Positions 32,939 to 43,846 of a stretch of DNA of 64,000 nucleotides are shown here, one piece after another; the first letter of the stretch is position 1, and the number at the start of each line of letters is the position of its first letter. The notes beneath the pieces were generated by a model. That model worked only from the letters and a program-made list of their open reading frames with translations, ran no database searches and had not been told where the DNA came from. This DNA is from Micropterix aruncella (lineage: Eukaryota > Arthropoda > Insecta > Lepidoptera > Micropterigidae). The translations under genes and the position numbers were made by a program. The DNA lies in contig OX155961.1 in assembly GCA_944548615.1 (NCBI GenBank), forward strand, positions 20,157,971-20,221,970, given 5' to 3'.

Positions 32939-33460
32939 TTTACAATACAATAAAATCAACTACTCCAGTAAATAGGCATTCCTACGCTTGGATGCGTCAC
33001 TTATTCTAAAATGCTATTTATATTTAATGCTAAAAAAAAACCATTATTAAAAATTTAACTATCACGATAGTTGTCATGGCTGTAATATATTCAATATTAC
33101 CTACTACATACAAATAATCAAAATATGCAAATGTGATGAAATAGTCAGGAAGGACAATATATTAAAATAGATATGGTAATTTTATGTAGAATTATTAAAA
33201 TAAAATTATTATATATTAATCCAGCAATACGCCTTTGTAATTTTTAAAGTGAATAGATGTAAAATAAATTATATGAGAATTAAAATGTCGGCTATCATTA
33301 CACCATTATGTTTGAAAATTTACAAGTTTTACAATTCTTCATAATCTCAGAATTTTCAAACTCCCTTAATACTATAAATTGGGTTCCTTAACAAATTATT
33401 TACAATCGTCTTTTAAAATTGGTCCTCTACACAGCTTTTGATTTGCTCTGAAATATTATT
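32939..33460 (-). mobile_element. LINE-J copy 1, 3' end
   Basis: It aligns along about 510 bp with 34662-35165 (for example CAACTACTCCAGTA, TTGGATGCGTCAC, GATAGTTGTCATGGCTGTAA, TTATATGAGAATTA, TTTTCAAACTCCCTTA). The minus strand near 33400 reads IVNNLLRNPIYSI, a LINE C-terminal ending. The low end shows an (ATTGT)n-like tail. Confidence 0.65.
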
Positions 33461-34034
33461 ATAGTAACACAAATTTAAGTGAAAAGTCGCTGTCAGTTTA
33501 TGTGGAGATTTGATTTATTCCTTATATCGTGATGATGAAAATCAGTATTCACCTGCACTTCTGCTAGATTCTACGAGCGTACATATTATTTAGGTAGATG
33601 TAAGATTAAAATAGAGTCATGATTCCTGATTTTACGAACAGCGGCTTACAAGAACTTCTTGGAAAGACTCTATATAAACTGCGTGCCGGTCTTTTCTGGA
33701 GGAGAAAAATCTTTTTGAATTTGATGCCGTTTTCCAAAACATTAGACCATACGTTATTATATGGTGGACTATGCAAAAAACTGATTTAGCTGCAAAATTA
33801 ACTGATTTAGTTGTTTCTGCTATTGTTTTCTTAAAATTTTGTTTAAATAGAAAATTGGCGTTATATTTTTTTAAACAGCAAACAATGAAAAGTGGCTTCC
33901 TAATTTGTAGTAGACGTTATACAAAAACGGCTGTTATATTCGCGCTAAAAAATATATATTTCGAATTCTCTAAGTACAGGGGGAATTGAAAATATGCCCC
34001 GATTATAGGTATTGCAAAAAAATATCCCATTTGT
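33461..34034. other. AT-rich spacer
   Basis: The 72-codon frame at 33771 has no recognisable domain. Confidence 0.3.
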
Positions 34035-34173
34035 AATTATTGTACTTTCCCGGCCAAAGGGAAAGTATTGTAAACACGCTAAAAAATTATCTTAAGATGA
34101 AGACGGACATATTTCAATTTGGATTCCCCCCCCCCACCTTCTCACCCAGAGACGATTAGGTAAATTTTCTGTC

Positions 34174-34210
<37 letters not shown>

Positions 34211-34430
34211 TTCCCCATGATAACGCCCAAACGCTTCATTCGATTGAGCTGAATTTGGCATGCAGACATCATTCGGTCATAGCAAGAGTTTAAACGATTG
34301 CAGTTGATTTTTTCCTCCAGAGAGCGCGCTAGTGATACTTCAACCTCGAAATATTGTAGTTAGAGAATTGAAATTCGGTACACAGATGCGTTGAAATATT
34401 TCTTATACAAGCGACGCATTTTTTTAAAAA
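34035..34430 (-). repeat. Repeat M copy 3 with embedded (GT)n
   Basis: Inverse of the 22540 copy: GGGAAAGTATTGTAAACACG, a (GT)n run at 34178-34206, 'cccaaacgcttcattcgattgagctgaatttggcatgc' in pieces, and 'agagcgcgctagtg'. A C-run lies near 34125. Confidence 0.75.
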
Positions 34431-34661
34431 CCGCCGTATTTAGGAAGATATCACATCATATTGCAAAACAGCCATTTTAACACAAAGGAAATACTACAAA
34501 AATATTACAAATATACTACGGGTGCGATAATAATCACTCACCACAATTACTATCGCGGCGTGGAGGAGGTTGTATTTTTTTATTCGCTTATTACTAATAA
34601 ACATTACAGTAAAACTAAGGCATTAAAAGTAAAATTAATAAAGATATCACCATAATTATAC

Positions 34662-35165
34662 AATACAATACAATCAACTACTCCAGTAGATAGTCAATCC
34701 TACACTTGGATGCGTCACAAAATTAAATGCTAAAAATTTAATTATTAAAAACACAACTATCATGATAGTTGTCATGGCTGTAATATTATATTTAATATTA
34801 CCTACTTACAAATAATCAAAATATACTAATGTCATTAAATAGTATGAGAGAATAATATAGTAAAATAGAAATGCAAATTCTATGTAGAATAATCAACGTA
34901 AAATAATTTTATTGTCAATCCAGCAATATGCCTTCGTATTTTTTAAAAATAAATAGATGTATACTAAATTATATGAGAATTAGAATGTCAGCTATGATAA
35001 TTCCGTTATGTTTAAAATTTTACAAATTTTGCTAATTATCAACATGGAAAATAAACTCGAAATTTTCAAACTCCCTTATACCATAAATTGGGATTCTTAA
35101 CAAACTATATATAATTATCTTCTTAAATTGGTCCTCTCCAAGGCTTTTCATTTTCTCTGGATATA
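34662..35165 (-). mobile_element. LINE-J copy 2, 3' end
   Basis: Direct repeat of 32939-33460. The minus strand reads EDQFKKIIIYSLLRIPIYGI and REFENFEFIF, the end of a LINE ORF2. The tail at the low end is ATTGTATTGTATTG. The upstream boundary touches the tail of LINE-K exactly. Confidence 0.7.
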
Positions 35166-35560
35166 GTCATAGTCATAGTCATAGTCATATTTTATTAATT
35201 CCAAAAAGTACATACTGTGGAATACGTCATTTTACATTTTCTAGAAGTTATTACAACTTCATTACGTGTACATATACTTTTTATATGTAAAAGCAAGACA
35301 CCATCGGATCAATTATAAAAATTCAATCTTACAGACTCAAATAACAAAAAAAAATGTAAACAACATTTTTAAATAATCTATCAATAAGTTTTAAAAATAG
35401 TCAATCAAGAAATTTTAAAATAATCAGTTAATAAACAACAAGTTTTACAATAAAATCAAAACTACGGTTACAAAATACAGAACAAATTTGATAAAAGCTA
35501 AATTATTTTTTAAAAACTAAGACGGCCTTGTCAAATTCATCAAAATTATTCATATAAATT
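35162..35560 (-). mobile_element. LINE-K 3' UTR with (ATGACT)n tail
   Basis: On the minus strand, sequence ending 'aattaataaaat' runs into ATGACTATGACTATGACTAT. A hexamer tail of this kind marks a LINE 3' end. No coding sequence remains. Confidence 0.55.
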
Positions 35561-35584
35561 ATACAAACATAATGAAGACATGAA

Positions 35585-36052
35585 AAATTATCCTAACATA
35601 AAAATATTTAAAGCAAACCTTAATAGATGGCTACTTAACAAGGGATATGTAAAATCTGATCAACTTCTTTGCAACGCACGACAATTTATTTAGTATCACT
35701 TATCTATTTTTCTTAATTAAATTTTATTAAATTACAACTATAAATGTATATATTTATTACATAGCTATATTTTTTATAAAATTGGTATATTTATGTGTAT
35801 ATACAGGTGGTGGGTCCAAATAATTTATTTAAAAAAAAAACACTTCATATCTTAAAATTGCATAAAAATATGCACATCTAGAGACGGGCCAAATTATCGC
35901 CTAGTTAGATGTGCTATTGGCAGTAAAGGTCATGTAAGATGTGTTAAACCTCCCTATATTAATTATTAAATAATTTATATTCTTATTATAAGATTACATG
36001 ACCTATGAATGAACTGTATACCTAATCCTATGGACCTAAATAAATAAATAAA
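35585..36052 (+). mobile_element. LINE-G copy 1: ORF2 end and 3' UTR
   Basis: The plus strand reads NYPNIKIFKANLNRWLLNKG followed by a few residues and a stop at about 35698. This is the 'FK..LK.WLL.KGY' ending of CR1/Jockey ORF2s. The UTR from 35727 to the (AAATAAAT)n tail at 36037-36065 is almost identical to 58254-58580, so the family has been active fairly recently. Confidence 0.8.
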
Positions 36053-36109
36053 TAAAAATAAATAAATGACACTTTTAATACTAGCTATCAAATAAGAATA
36101 AATAATGAA

Positions 36110-36480
36110 TAGCCTGCTATTTAAACGAGTGCGGGTTGATAGTAAAAATATCAAAATCTGGTGCCATCGAGTGAATTTCATTGAAGCGCCGCAAAGCACG
36201 CGCCAACAAATTCCACCTCGTAAGGTTAGTGCGTGAGAACGGCTCCGCAAAAAGATGGTGCGATCGAGCACGGAGATAATTATTTGGTACGAAAAGATCC
36301 ACCTTGGCTAGTAAGCTAGGGTTACCAGTTTTACCACGAATTATATTCAAAACATAGGACATGGTCAACATTTTTTTTCTGAGACAGAGAAAATTATAGC
36401 CAACCATGCCTGTGATAAATGCAGTGGGATACAAAGATGGATAATATCCGTACTGCTTGAAGTACAAAAGGCGGGAATGG
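36110..36480 (-). mobile_element. LINE ORF2 C-terminal fragment
   Basis: The 116-codon minus-strand frame (M at 36467, stop at 36117) contains YVLNIIRGKTGNPSLLAKV, DLFVPNNYLRARSHHLF and FSRTNLTRWNLLARALRRFN. This is the '+++L..II.G....P.LL..+.F.+P....R....F......TN.....P+.R..R.+N' pattern of many insect non-LTR ORF2 ends. The frame is intact, but only this end is present. Confidence 0.65.
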
Positions 36481-36535
36481 GGGGTTAGGGGGGGGTATGG
36501 GTTTTGGAAGTTTGCGCGCGGGTGGGGAGGGTTGT
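36472..36535 (+). other. G-rich tract with quadruplex motif
   Basis: GGG-AAT-GGGGGG-TTA-GGGGGGGG-TAT-GGG fits the G3+N1-7 pattern. A further G-rich stretch follows. Confidence 0.7.
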
Positions 36536-36582
36536 TTGCTGCTGGGATAGTCTTTTTGCGGTAACAAAACCGAATTTCATAT

Positions 36583-36640
36583 TTTTCCGGCAGAGGGAAA
36601 GTATTGTGAACGCCCTTCTGTGTGTCTATGAATTCACAAA
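36583..36640 (-). repeat. Repeat M terminal fragment
   Basis: GAGGGAAAGTATTGTGAACG matches the end of the other M copies in inverse orientation. Confidence 0.5.
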
Positions 36641-36689
36641 TTGAATTGATTCTTTCTGGTAGCTCTCTGTGTGTATGTATGGGTGAGCT

Positions 36690-37200
36690 TATATATCCAC
36701 CGCGCCCACATAACCTGCAGCAGCCAGGCTAACTGCCAGCAGATCATAAAGCGAAAGCGGTGCGGCGGGGCAATCGGAAAGGAAAAGTTGCAAATGGACA
36801 TAAATTTCGCTCAGAGCTTTTATGATACGCTGTCGATCGTAAAATTTATAGGTCGACCCCGCGCGCCGCCTTTCGCCGGATTTAAAGTTTGCCTTTAACG
36901 GCCCTTTAAAACAAGGAGACTTCGCAGGCAAAAGAAGGGGGCTCGCAATTACAAACTGGCGTTTTATTGTTCCTAATTTAGGGGTGCGGGGGGTAGACTA
37001 CGCTGAAAAAGAAGACGTTACGATTCGGCCGCTACGCGTGCTACGGCTCTACGTCTCTGCGACTGCTACGACCGCTACGCCTGAGATATAAAACGACAAT
37101 GTTGAGACGATTTCAATTTGCTCTTTACGACTCGAAGAAATTGAATATTATTATGATGAAGCGCGCACACTAATTCAGTACAAGATCAGAAAATAAAGCT
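36690..37200. other. GC-richer low-copy island, candidate regulatory DNA
   Basis: It contains several TTTATG/CATAAA/AAATTTATAG motifs of the kind bound by Caudal/Abd-B-type homeodomains (36745-36855). GC-rich sequence and a CTACG-rich stretch (37030-37080) lie around and after them. The 75- and 80-codon frames on opposite strands lack domains. The regulatory reading is an inference. Confidence 0.35.
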
Positions 37201-37254
37201 GGCTCTCCCAGTTCGTAAAGTTTTCGTAAGTTCGTAAACCTAATTCGATTCAAA

Positions 37255-37345
37255 ACTCTTTATTGCATAAATTATACAAAGGCGGACCTATTCGCACTTT
37301 GATAATATATTTCAGTCAGCCACTAAAAGTGGCACAAAGAACCAC
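37255..37345 (-). mobile_element. LINE-A/B family 3' tail
   Basis: On the minus strand, GGTCCGCCTTTGTATAATTT and 'atgcaataaagagttttgaa' match the end of LINE-B (13025-13080). No coding part remains. Confidence 0.65.
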
Positions 37346-37399
37346 TGAAAGACTATAAAAAGCTTTTAGATGAGGCGATTTGAAACATTGAATTTTCAG

Positions 37400-38690
37400 A
37401 TATTTTCCATAATTGTAGAATTTATTAGTTACAAATATTTGTTTTCTGTTATAATAAAATAATCGTCGAAAATAGGCTTATGGTATATCCAATGGTATAA
37501 ACTGCCAACGTTTGAATGCTGTTATTATTAGGTCCTTACATATGGCGTTTTTTCGAACTGTCCACTTCGATCTCAAATATATGGCGTTAGGTTAGAAATT
37601 CCAAATTCAAATGTATGCTTGTGTATTTGTTTTTCGAATTAAGCGATTCATTTGTTTTCACGCAATTTGATTTCTCCTTGACATCGTTTTGTTCACAATA
37701 TGGAAAACTTAAAACATCGCGTGATTTACGAATACGACTTCCACTGGTTCAAACCAGGAGAACTGGCAAAATCCTGTCCTAAGCTAAAGTTTTTTTTAAT
37801 TTTATTTTGAACTTAAGAGGCCGTACACGAAATTTTGCGCATTTCGTGAATTTACGTAATTTTGCAGACGTAAATTTAAGGTTAAAATACTGTATTTCTA
37901 TAAGTTTTATTGCACAACATAAAAGATCATTTATATTATTGTCTAATGAGTGAGCTACTTTTATGAAAAATTTTATAGAATTTTGATTAATTGACCTTAA
38001 ACTGGCGACTGTTTGTGAATTTTTGCTGTAAGAGGTTTAGAATATAACATATTTACGAATCGTTTTGACATCTAAACGGTATAAAAAATATACAATGTAT
38101 TGTTGTGAAAGTCCTCTATATAATAAGTGAATCACTGTTTACTACTTTCATATAAAATTGTTGATAAAAAAAATATTTAACTTTGTCATTTTTTTTAGAA
38201 AATGGGCGAAGAAATGCTTTTGATTTTAGCATTTTAGAACTCTCGTTCATAAAATAAAAACAACAGAAATAAACTTTAGTTCAATATCAATCCATTTCCT
38301 CAAAAAAAAATGCAAAACATTAGTTAAAATTGGCAATAAAGTCTTTTAAAACAATCTAATTCTCGCGTTATGATACTCGCCTATGATACGATTCACGCCT
38401 CACGTGGACATATCTCTTTGGCTCCGAAAATCCTACCTACCTATAGTTATATTATACCATTGATTATAGAGGTATCACGGCCCACATCTATTTCGTACAC
38501 GGCCTCATAATGATAAAACACATAAAAATGGTCATACGAAGTAATGGTGCGAAAAAAACAACGGCCCACATTCACATGACCATGCTCAGCGCATACCCAA
38601 CTAGGCCAAATATAGCCTGTATCTGGGCATACGACTTATTTTCTGACTTGGGTGGAGAAGCCTATCTGACGTAGGTACTCATATAGATAC
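37400..38690. other. AT-rich spacer
   Basis: About 1.3 kb without a recognisable gene or repeat copy. Confidence 0.35.
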
Positions 38691-38694
38691 TTAT

Positions 38695-38745
38695 ACGTAT
38701 ACACACATACATATACATACATACACAAATATATAAATATAGCGA
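38695..38745. repeat. (ACAT)n microsatellite
   Basis: Irregular ACATACATATACATACATAC units. Confidence 0.8.
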
Positions 38746-38904
38746 TTTAGATATATTATAGTATTATTCTTTTGCATTATATTACAATATATTACATTTT
38801 GTTTAATATCTTATATCATATTATATAGTGTAATGGTAAAGTTAGTGGATTACTCGTGTTATTTAATGGAATGAGAAAATAATGAAATCCTATCTACCCA
38901 TATT

Positions 38905-39607
38905 TCGGGAGCTAATGGGCCCTTGCTGAGTTGGCCACGTAGACCCATTTTGGTCAGGGTTGGTCAACATGCATCCGGCGGCCTCCACGGATGAAGTGCG
39001 AGCCCGGGCAGGACTCTGGCCTTAGGGCTAGTTTCCCTTAGGAGTCAACCTTCTGGCGCTCCTGGACGGTCTGCGCACCCTGCGGCGTAAGCCGATCGAT
39101 TGTGCACTCTGACTTACAGTCGAGGAAGTCTACGACTTACAGTCTGGAAGCAGTACTGTTTCCTATAGAGCGGGGGTGGGACCTTACGGCGACTGCTCTT
39201 GAAACGACCATCGGCTACCCGATCCTGGGTGAACAGCCGGGCAAAGGATGCCGCGGTCCGAGATAGATTTGGTATACACCGTTTCACCGCTTCTTAAGGG
39301 AGAGGACCGCGCAAGCGACCTCGAACTCGGAACCAATCGAGAGACCGGAGAAATCTGGTCACAATTGGAAGTAAGGGCGCGACTGTCGGCCCGCCAGGTA
39401 ATATTACTGGCTATCTCGCGGTTAAGGCGTTGGTCTCTTACGGGTTGTGGCGTAGCTAGATGGTGGACTGTTTTGTCCCAAGTCTTCTGCGCTCACTTCA
39501 CGCGAGAATGAACGACCAATCGTTGAGACGCTCACTGCAGGGAGATGGAACTACTAATCGTTAAAACTTCCTGTGGTGACGGGCTCGCCCGCTGTAGTCG
39601 ACAACTC
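38905..39607 (+). mobile_element. G690 repeat, first of a head-to-tail pair
   Basis: Complete copy from 'gggagctaatgggcccttgctgag' to GACGGGCTCGCCCGCTGTAG and TCGACAACTCAA. It holds a small internal duplication of GACTTACAGTC near 39112-39140. It is preceded by TACCCATATTT and followed by the same 11 bp, the apparent target duplication. The 87-codon frame inside is conserved only in short pieces between copies. Confidence 0.8.
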
Positions 39608-39619
39608 AAGTACCCATAT

Positions 39620-40192
39620 TTGGGGAGGTAATGGGCCCTTGCTGAGTTGGCCACGAAGACCCATTTTGTTTAGGTTTGGTCACACTTAGGGGTCAACACC
39701 CATCCGGCGGCCTCCACGGATGAAGTGCGAGCCCGGGCCGGACTCTGGCCTTAGGGCGTCTGGAACCAGTACTGTTTCCTATAGAGCGGGGGTGGTTGCG
39801 GACCTTCCTGCTACTGCTCTTGAAACGACCATCGGCTACCCCACCCTGGGTGAACAGCGCGGCAAAGGATGCCGTGGTCCGCGATAGATTCGGTTTACAC
39901 CGTTTCACCGCTTCGTGATAAAAAGAACCGCGCAAGCGACCTCGAACTCGTAACCAGTCAAGAGACCGGATCAATCTGGTCGCAATTGGAAGTAAGGGCG
40001 TGAGTGTAAGTCCACAGGATAACATACCTGGTTATCTCGCGGATAAGGCGTTGGCTTCTTACTGGCATGTGACGGAGCTTGACGGTGGACTATTTTGTCC
40101 AAGTCTTCTGCGCTCACTTCACGCGAGAATGAACGACCAATCGTTGAGACTTCCTGAGGTGACGGGTTCGCCCGTTGTAGTTGACAACTCTA
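39620..40192 (+). mobile_element. G690 repeat, second of a head-to-tail pair, internally deleted
   Basis: It begins 'ggggaggtaatgggcccttgctgag' directly after TACCCATATTT (about 39611-39621) and lacks about 110 bp between CCTTAGGGC and GTCTGGA near 39757. It ends TTGTAGTTGACAACTC, followed by ACCCATAT (about 40198). Three copies of the same target therefore flank and separate the two units. Confidence 0.8.
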
Positions 40193-40199
40193 TTTAACC

Positions 40200-40489
40200 C
40201 ATATGATACCTAAGCTACACAAAATATATCTCACTGGTAGTGGTATTTTTCAACAAGATCTTTCTCCGTGCCATGCCTCTGAAAGAGTGAAACAGTCAGA
40301 GCCATATTTCTGCACTAAGATAGCTAGGTAACTTGTGGGATCCCAATCCTATCAAAAACTGGGCTATTTGCTAAAAAACGGAGACCAAGATCGATTGGGC
40401 AACAAAAACTGATCAACTGCTAAAACTTGAGCTAGAGTAAATAAAATAATAACGTATAAGAACGATTAAGTATTTTTTGGATAATATAT
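40200..40489. other. Unassigned sequence
   Basis: No feature was recognised. Confidence 0.3.
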
Positions 40490-41065
40490 TTTTAAGCTAT
40501 TGCATAGCTTTTATCGCGGGCCTAGTAAGCCAGCGCGGCGACCGAATGAAGAAATTTCTTAACGAAAATTAATGATTTTAAACTGATAATTACGTCTAAA
40601 CGAGTACTGGTTACGATTCGAAAAAAATATATGTTAAACAAGAACATTTTCCTAATATTCTTAGCTTTGACCATTTTAGATTTTGTTTATATTACATAGT
40701 GTAATTAATTTGTGAAATTAGGTCTAACCGAACACAAAAACGACTACTACGCAAATACTATCTGGCGTATTATTATGAAACCTGCACCATTTTAAAGATA
40801 ATTTAATTTTCTATCTTTTTATCTATGATTTTTTTTCGAATAATCCGTTTTTTTTGCTTTATCGGATAAAAAATTCGTGCGCGGCGCTCTATCGGAAGAC
40901 GTTTAAATTATTCCGAATCATTTGCTACCGCAGCCGCAAATGATTCGGAATAATTTTAACGTTTTCCGATAGAGCGCAGTTATCTGATATCAGAAAAAAT
41001 AAAATAAATAAATAATGATAATTGCATAAGTTGTTAAAAATGCTATGCAATAGCTTTACCGCGGC
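40490..41065. mobile_element. Foldback-like element with internal 42-bp hairpin
   Basis: AAGCTATTGCATAGC with TTTATCGCGGG at 40494-40522 is inverted at about 41040-41065 (CCGCGGTAAAGCTATTGCATAG in complement). Inside, 40884-40925 pairs with 40936-40977 at 40 or more of 42 positions around TACCGCAGCC. I recall similar CTATGCAATAGC/CGCGG motifs from lepidopteran repeats. No coding frame. Confidence 0.6.
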
Positions 41066-41600
41066 AGTCCCCGAGTGCCACACGTATTTTTTTGTTTAAG
41101 TTTCTGCAGTTTACGATTAATTGCGTAAATTTAAAAATGATTTATCAAAATTAAGCCAAATCTGCATAGCGACCCATTATTACCGGTAAAGTATATGATT
41201 TAATTATATATTTGTATATTATAATCATGATTTCAGGCACGCGTCTTCCAGTCTGCCTTGATTGTTCAAAACCAAACACACCTCAAGTAAACCCTCTGCC
41301 TCTACGTATTCAAGTCATATGCATTGTTTATTTGCCTAGTGTTATTAATAATGCAACAAAATTAAATGCGTAATTAGGGGCGCATAATTAGTCCCAGATT
41401 TTCCTCAAGCGACGGAATATTATGCTGAATTTTACCTCTTATCCAGGATGCGAGTGAATATATGGTAATTACATTTTCTAAGTTGTGGTTATAGCGGTTT
41501 TGAGATGAGTTACATACAAACGAAATAGAGAGACTTGTAAAGAGCGTTGGGAAGAATCACAGTCGACTGTATGTATATAACTGCTATCGAGCGGGAGTGC
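41066..41600. other. AT-rich spacer
   Basis: Nothing could be assigned. Confidence 0.3.
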
Positions 41601-41606
41601 TATAAT

Positions 41607-41690
41607 ATCATAATTCTTATAATCATAATTCTCATAATCATAATTCTCATAATCAAATATCCTAATTCTCATAATCAAATTGGACTCCTT
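41607..41690. repeat. 15-bp minisatellite
   Basis: Units of ATAATCATAATTCTC repeat with variation. On the minus strand they read as repeated YDYEN, which is not evidence of a gene. A (TTA)n run follows. Confidence 0.85.
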
Positions 41691-41759
41691 GATTATTATT
41701 ATTATTATTGATTTATTTATTTGCGAGATCATTCAATGGATTTGCCTTTCTATTATCTT

Positions 41760-42040
41760 TTCTTTTTTATTTATAGATTTGTACTCTTTTTTTTTGCATT
41801 TGGTATTTCTATTTTTGATATTTCTTAATGCTCTTTTCAATATTTAGACAATGTAATGGATGATTTTGTATAGTTTATTGACTTTCAGATTTCTAACATG
41901 ATTTAATTTTATTTTTGCCAGATATATGATATGTTTAAAATATGAATATTATAAAAAATGTATTTATTAATTGTAAGTTCTATACCCTCGCCGCCAGGGT
42001 TTTTTTGGAATAAATAAACTTTGAACTTTGAACTTTGAAC
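41760..42040 (+). mobile_element. LINE 3' end with (CTTTGAA)n tail
   Basis: CCCTCGCCGCCAGGG and 'ggaataaataaa' precede CTTTGAACTTTGAACTTTGA. Such heptamer tails mark retroposon 3' ends. Coding sequence is absent. Confidence 0.5.
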
Positions 42041-42850
42041 ATATCACAGCTAGAGCCTTACCCCTGATAAGTACCGACACGCTGCGGTATATGGTATATT
42101 TTGAGGAACTACCAATTATAACCTTCAAAATCACACTTATTCTCTGACTTAGATATGTCGTCAACGTCATAAAGGATCATGCAAATGATCTGAACCCCAT
42201 AAAACTAAAAATATTATTTACCGATTATAGCACTCGACGGATCTCTGGTCATTTTGGCTGTCGGGGTCTTAGCAATACTCTTAGACCGAAATGTATGCGT
42301 ACCAGCTGACACCAGCATCCCTACCATACATATGAATACCGAAAATAAAATAGGCACTATATACCAAAAAAAAAAATCTAACCAAGTATGACATTTTGTT
42401 GTTGTAATTCAAGTCGGAGGAAATGAGCTGGTGATTTGCTTTATCGGCGTGCGCTGACGAAACGGTTTGCTATATTTTTTATTTTATTCGGTTAACGAAC
42501 AGCGTTTATATATAACAAATACATAATATAACAATAAAACTATGACTAATTAAATGTTAACACGATTTACCGCTAATACTGTGTAGAGTACATATCTCCT
42601 TTTTTATACCTTATTTATATTTACATTTCATTAGCAGTGATTTATTGATAGACAAAAGAGAAAAAACAAGACACAAATGAAAATAAAATTTTACGTTAAG
42701 TTTATAACAATTATTAATTATTTTGTACCAAAAATATATTATTGAAAATATTACAAAAAACTATTCCTGTAAACCGTTTAAGGGATTAATAGTCATTAGA
42801 TAAAATAGGGGGGACTAAGAACTGATAAGGACTGATAAGGACTGCTGCGC
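42041..42850. other. Unassigned sequence
   Basis: Contains GATCATGCAAATGATC, an octamer (ATGCAAAT) within a small hairpin near 42178, and a doubled GGACTGATAA near 42825. No gene was recognised. Confidence 0.3.
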
Positions 42851-42857
42851 CAAATAC

Positions 42858-43365
42858 GAAAACTAATTCATTCTAAGGACACGAAAACGATTTATTTCGC
42901 TTATTTTGAGTCTTTTCTCCGTTACGGTATTCTCTTCTGGGCGCAATGCACCATCGATCTAAGGCAACATATTTTTTCGTTGCAAAAACGGACCATTGGA
43001 ATTTTAATTAATCTGGGTTATGTAGAATCATGCCGTGGTCATTTCAGAAGGTTTAAAATTCTCACCCTTCCATCTCTATACGTTTTAGAATGCGTTGAAT
43101 TGATCATAAAAAATCTAGCTCAGCTGCCGATACAAACAGATACCCATAAACCCTTTACCAGGGGGAGAAATAATCTGATTCTTCCTCGTCCAAATTTAGA
43201 ACTTTTTAAAAGGGATCCGAACTACGTCGGAATTATATGCTACAATAAGCTGCACTCTAGTATCAAAAAAATATGCTGCGAAGGAAAAATGCTCCAATTT
43301 TAAAATAAACTCAAATTATATCTCATTGAAAGAGAATTGTGCGACATTAACGATCTCTAAAAACT
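42858..43365 (+). mobile_element. LINE-L: ORF2 C-terminal fragment
   Basis: The plus strand reads KTIYFAYFESFLRYGILFW, then FSLQKRTIGILINLGYVESC and FKILTLPSLYVLECVELI. Then, after a stop near 43302, comes KLKLYLIERELCDIND to a final stop at about 43360. This is the C-terminal domain of a CR1/Jockey-group ORF2 with only one or two disabling changes. It resembles LINE-D in layout. Confidence 0.85.
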
Positions 43366-43520
43366 GCATGCATCTCGACTATATCTCTTACTGTAATAGT
43401 TTTTTATTCGATTTTCAATTTGACTAAAATGTATTGACTATTTCTATTATTAGGTAGGCACATATTAATTATATCTTGACTATTTTTATTTGCAATATAA
43501 TCACTAAGATATTTTATAAA

Positions 43521-43612
43521 ATCGAAGACGATCGCGGTTGTTTGACATTATAAATAGAATAGAAAACGAATTTACCGCGTGAAATTTGTAGCACCCATCT
43601 TGGGTGCTAAGA
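43521..43612 (-). mobile_element. Penelope-like terminal fragment, minus strand
   Basis: Its inverse reads GCTACAAATTTCACGCGGTA, 'aattcgttttctat' and 'caaacaaccgcgatcgtcttcga', as in 23705-23765 and 24075-24135. The end forms a 7-bp hairpin GCACCCA-TCT-TGGGTGC. Confidence 0.55.
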
Positions 43613-43846
43613 TATTTTATTTTACTTTTTGACAATCGTCACATTTTCATTTACTGATTTTATATTAAAAAAAACTTATATTTATCGGTATTTCAAAGAA
43701 TTAATTATGTTCATTATAACCTTCTTTTGTTTCTCATTACATTATTCATTATATTCAGTGTAATAGAATCACTACTTATTGAATTAATTTCTAAATATAT
43801 TACATCTCTATATCTTACTTTCTACATATCTTACTCTGTGTTTTTA

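Noticed and set aside
36472..36490. Insect telomere-like (TTAGG) sequence
   Set aside because: Only one TTAGG is present within a G-rich run; there is no tandem array.
41478..41732. Protein with repeated YDYEN motif
   Set aside because: The motif is the translation of a 15-bp minisatellite.
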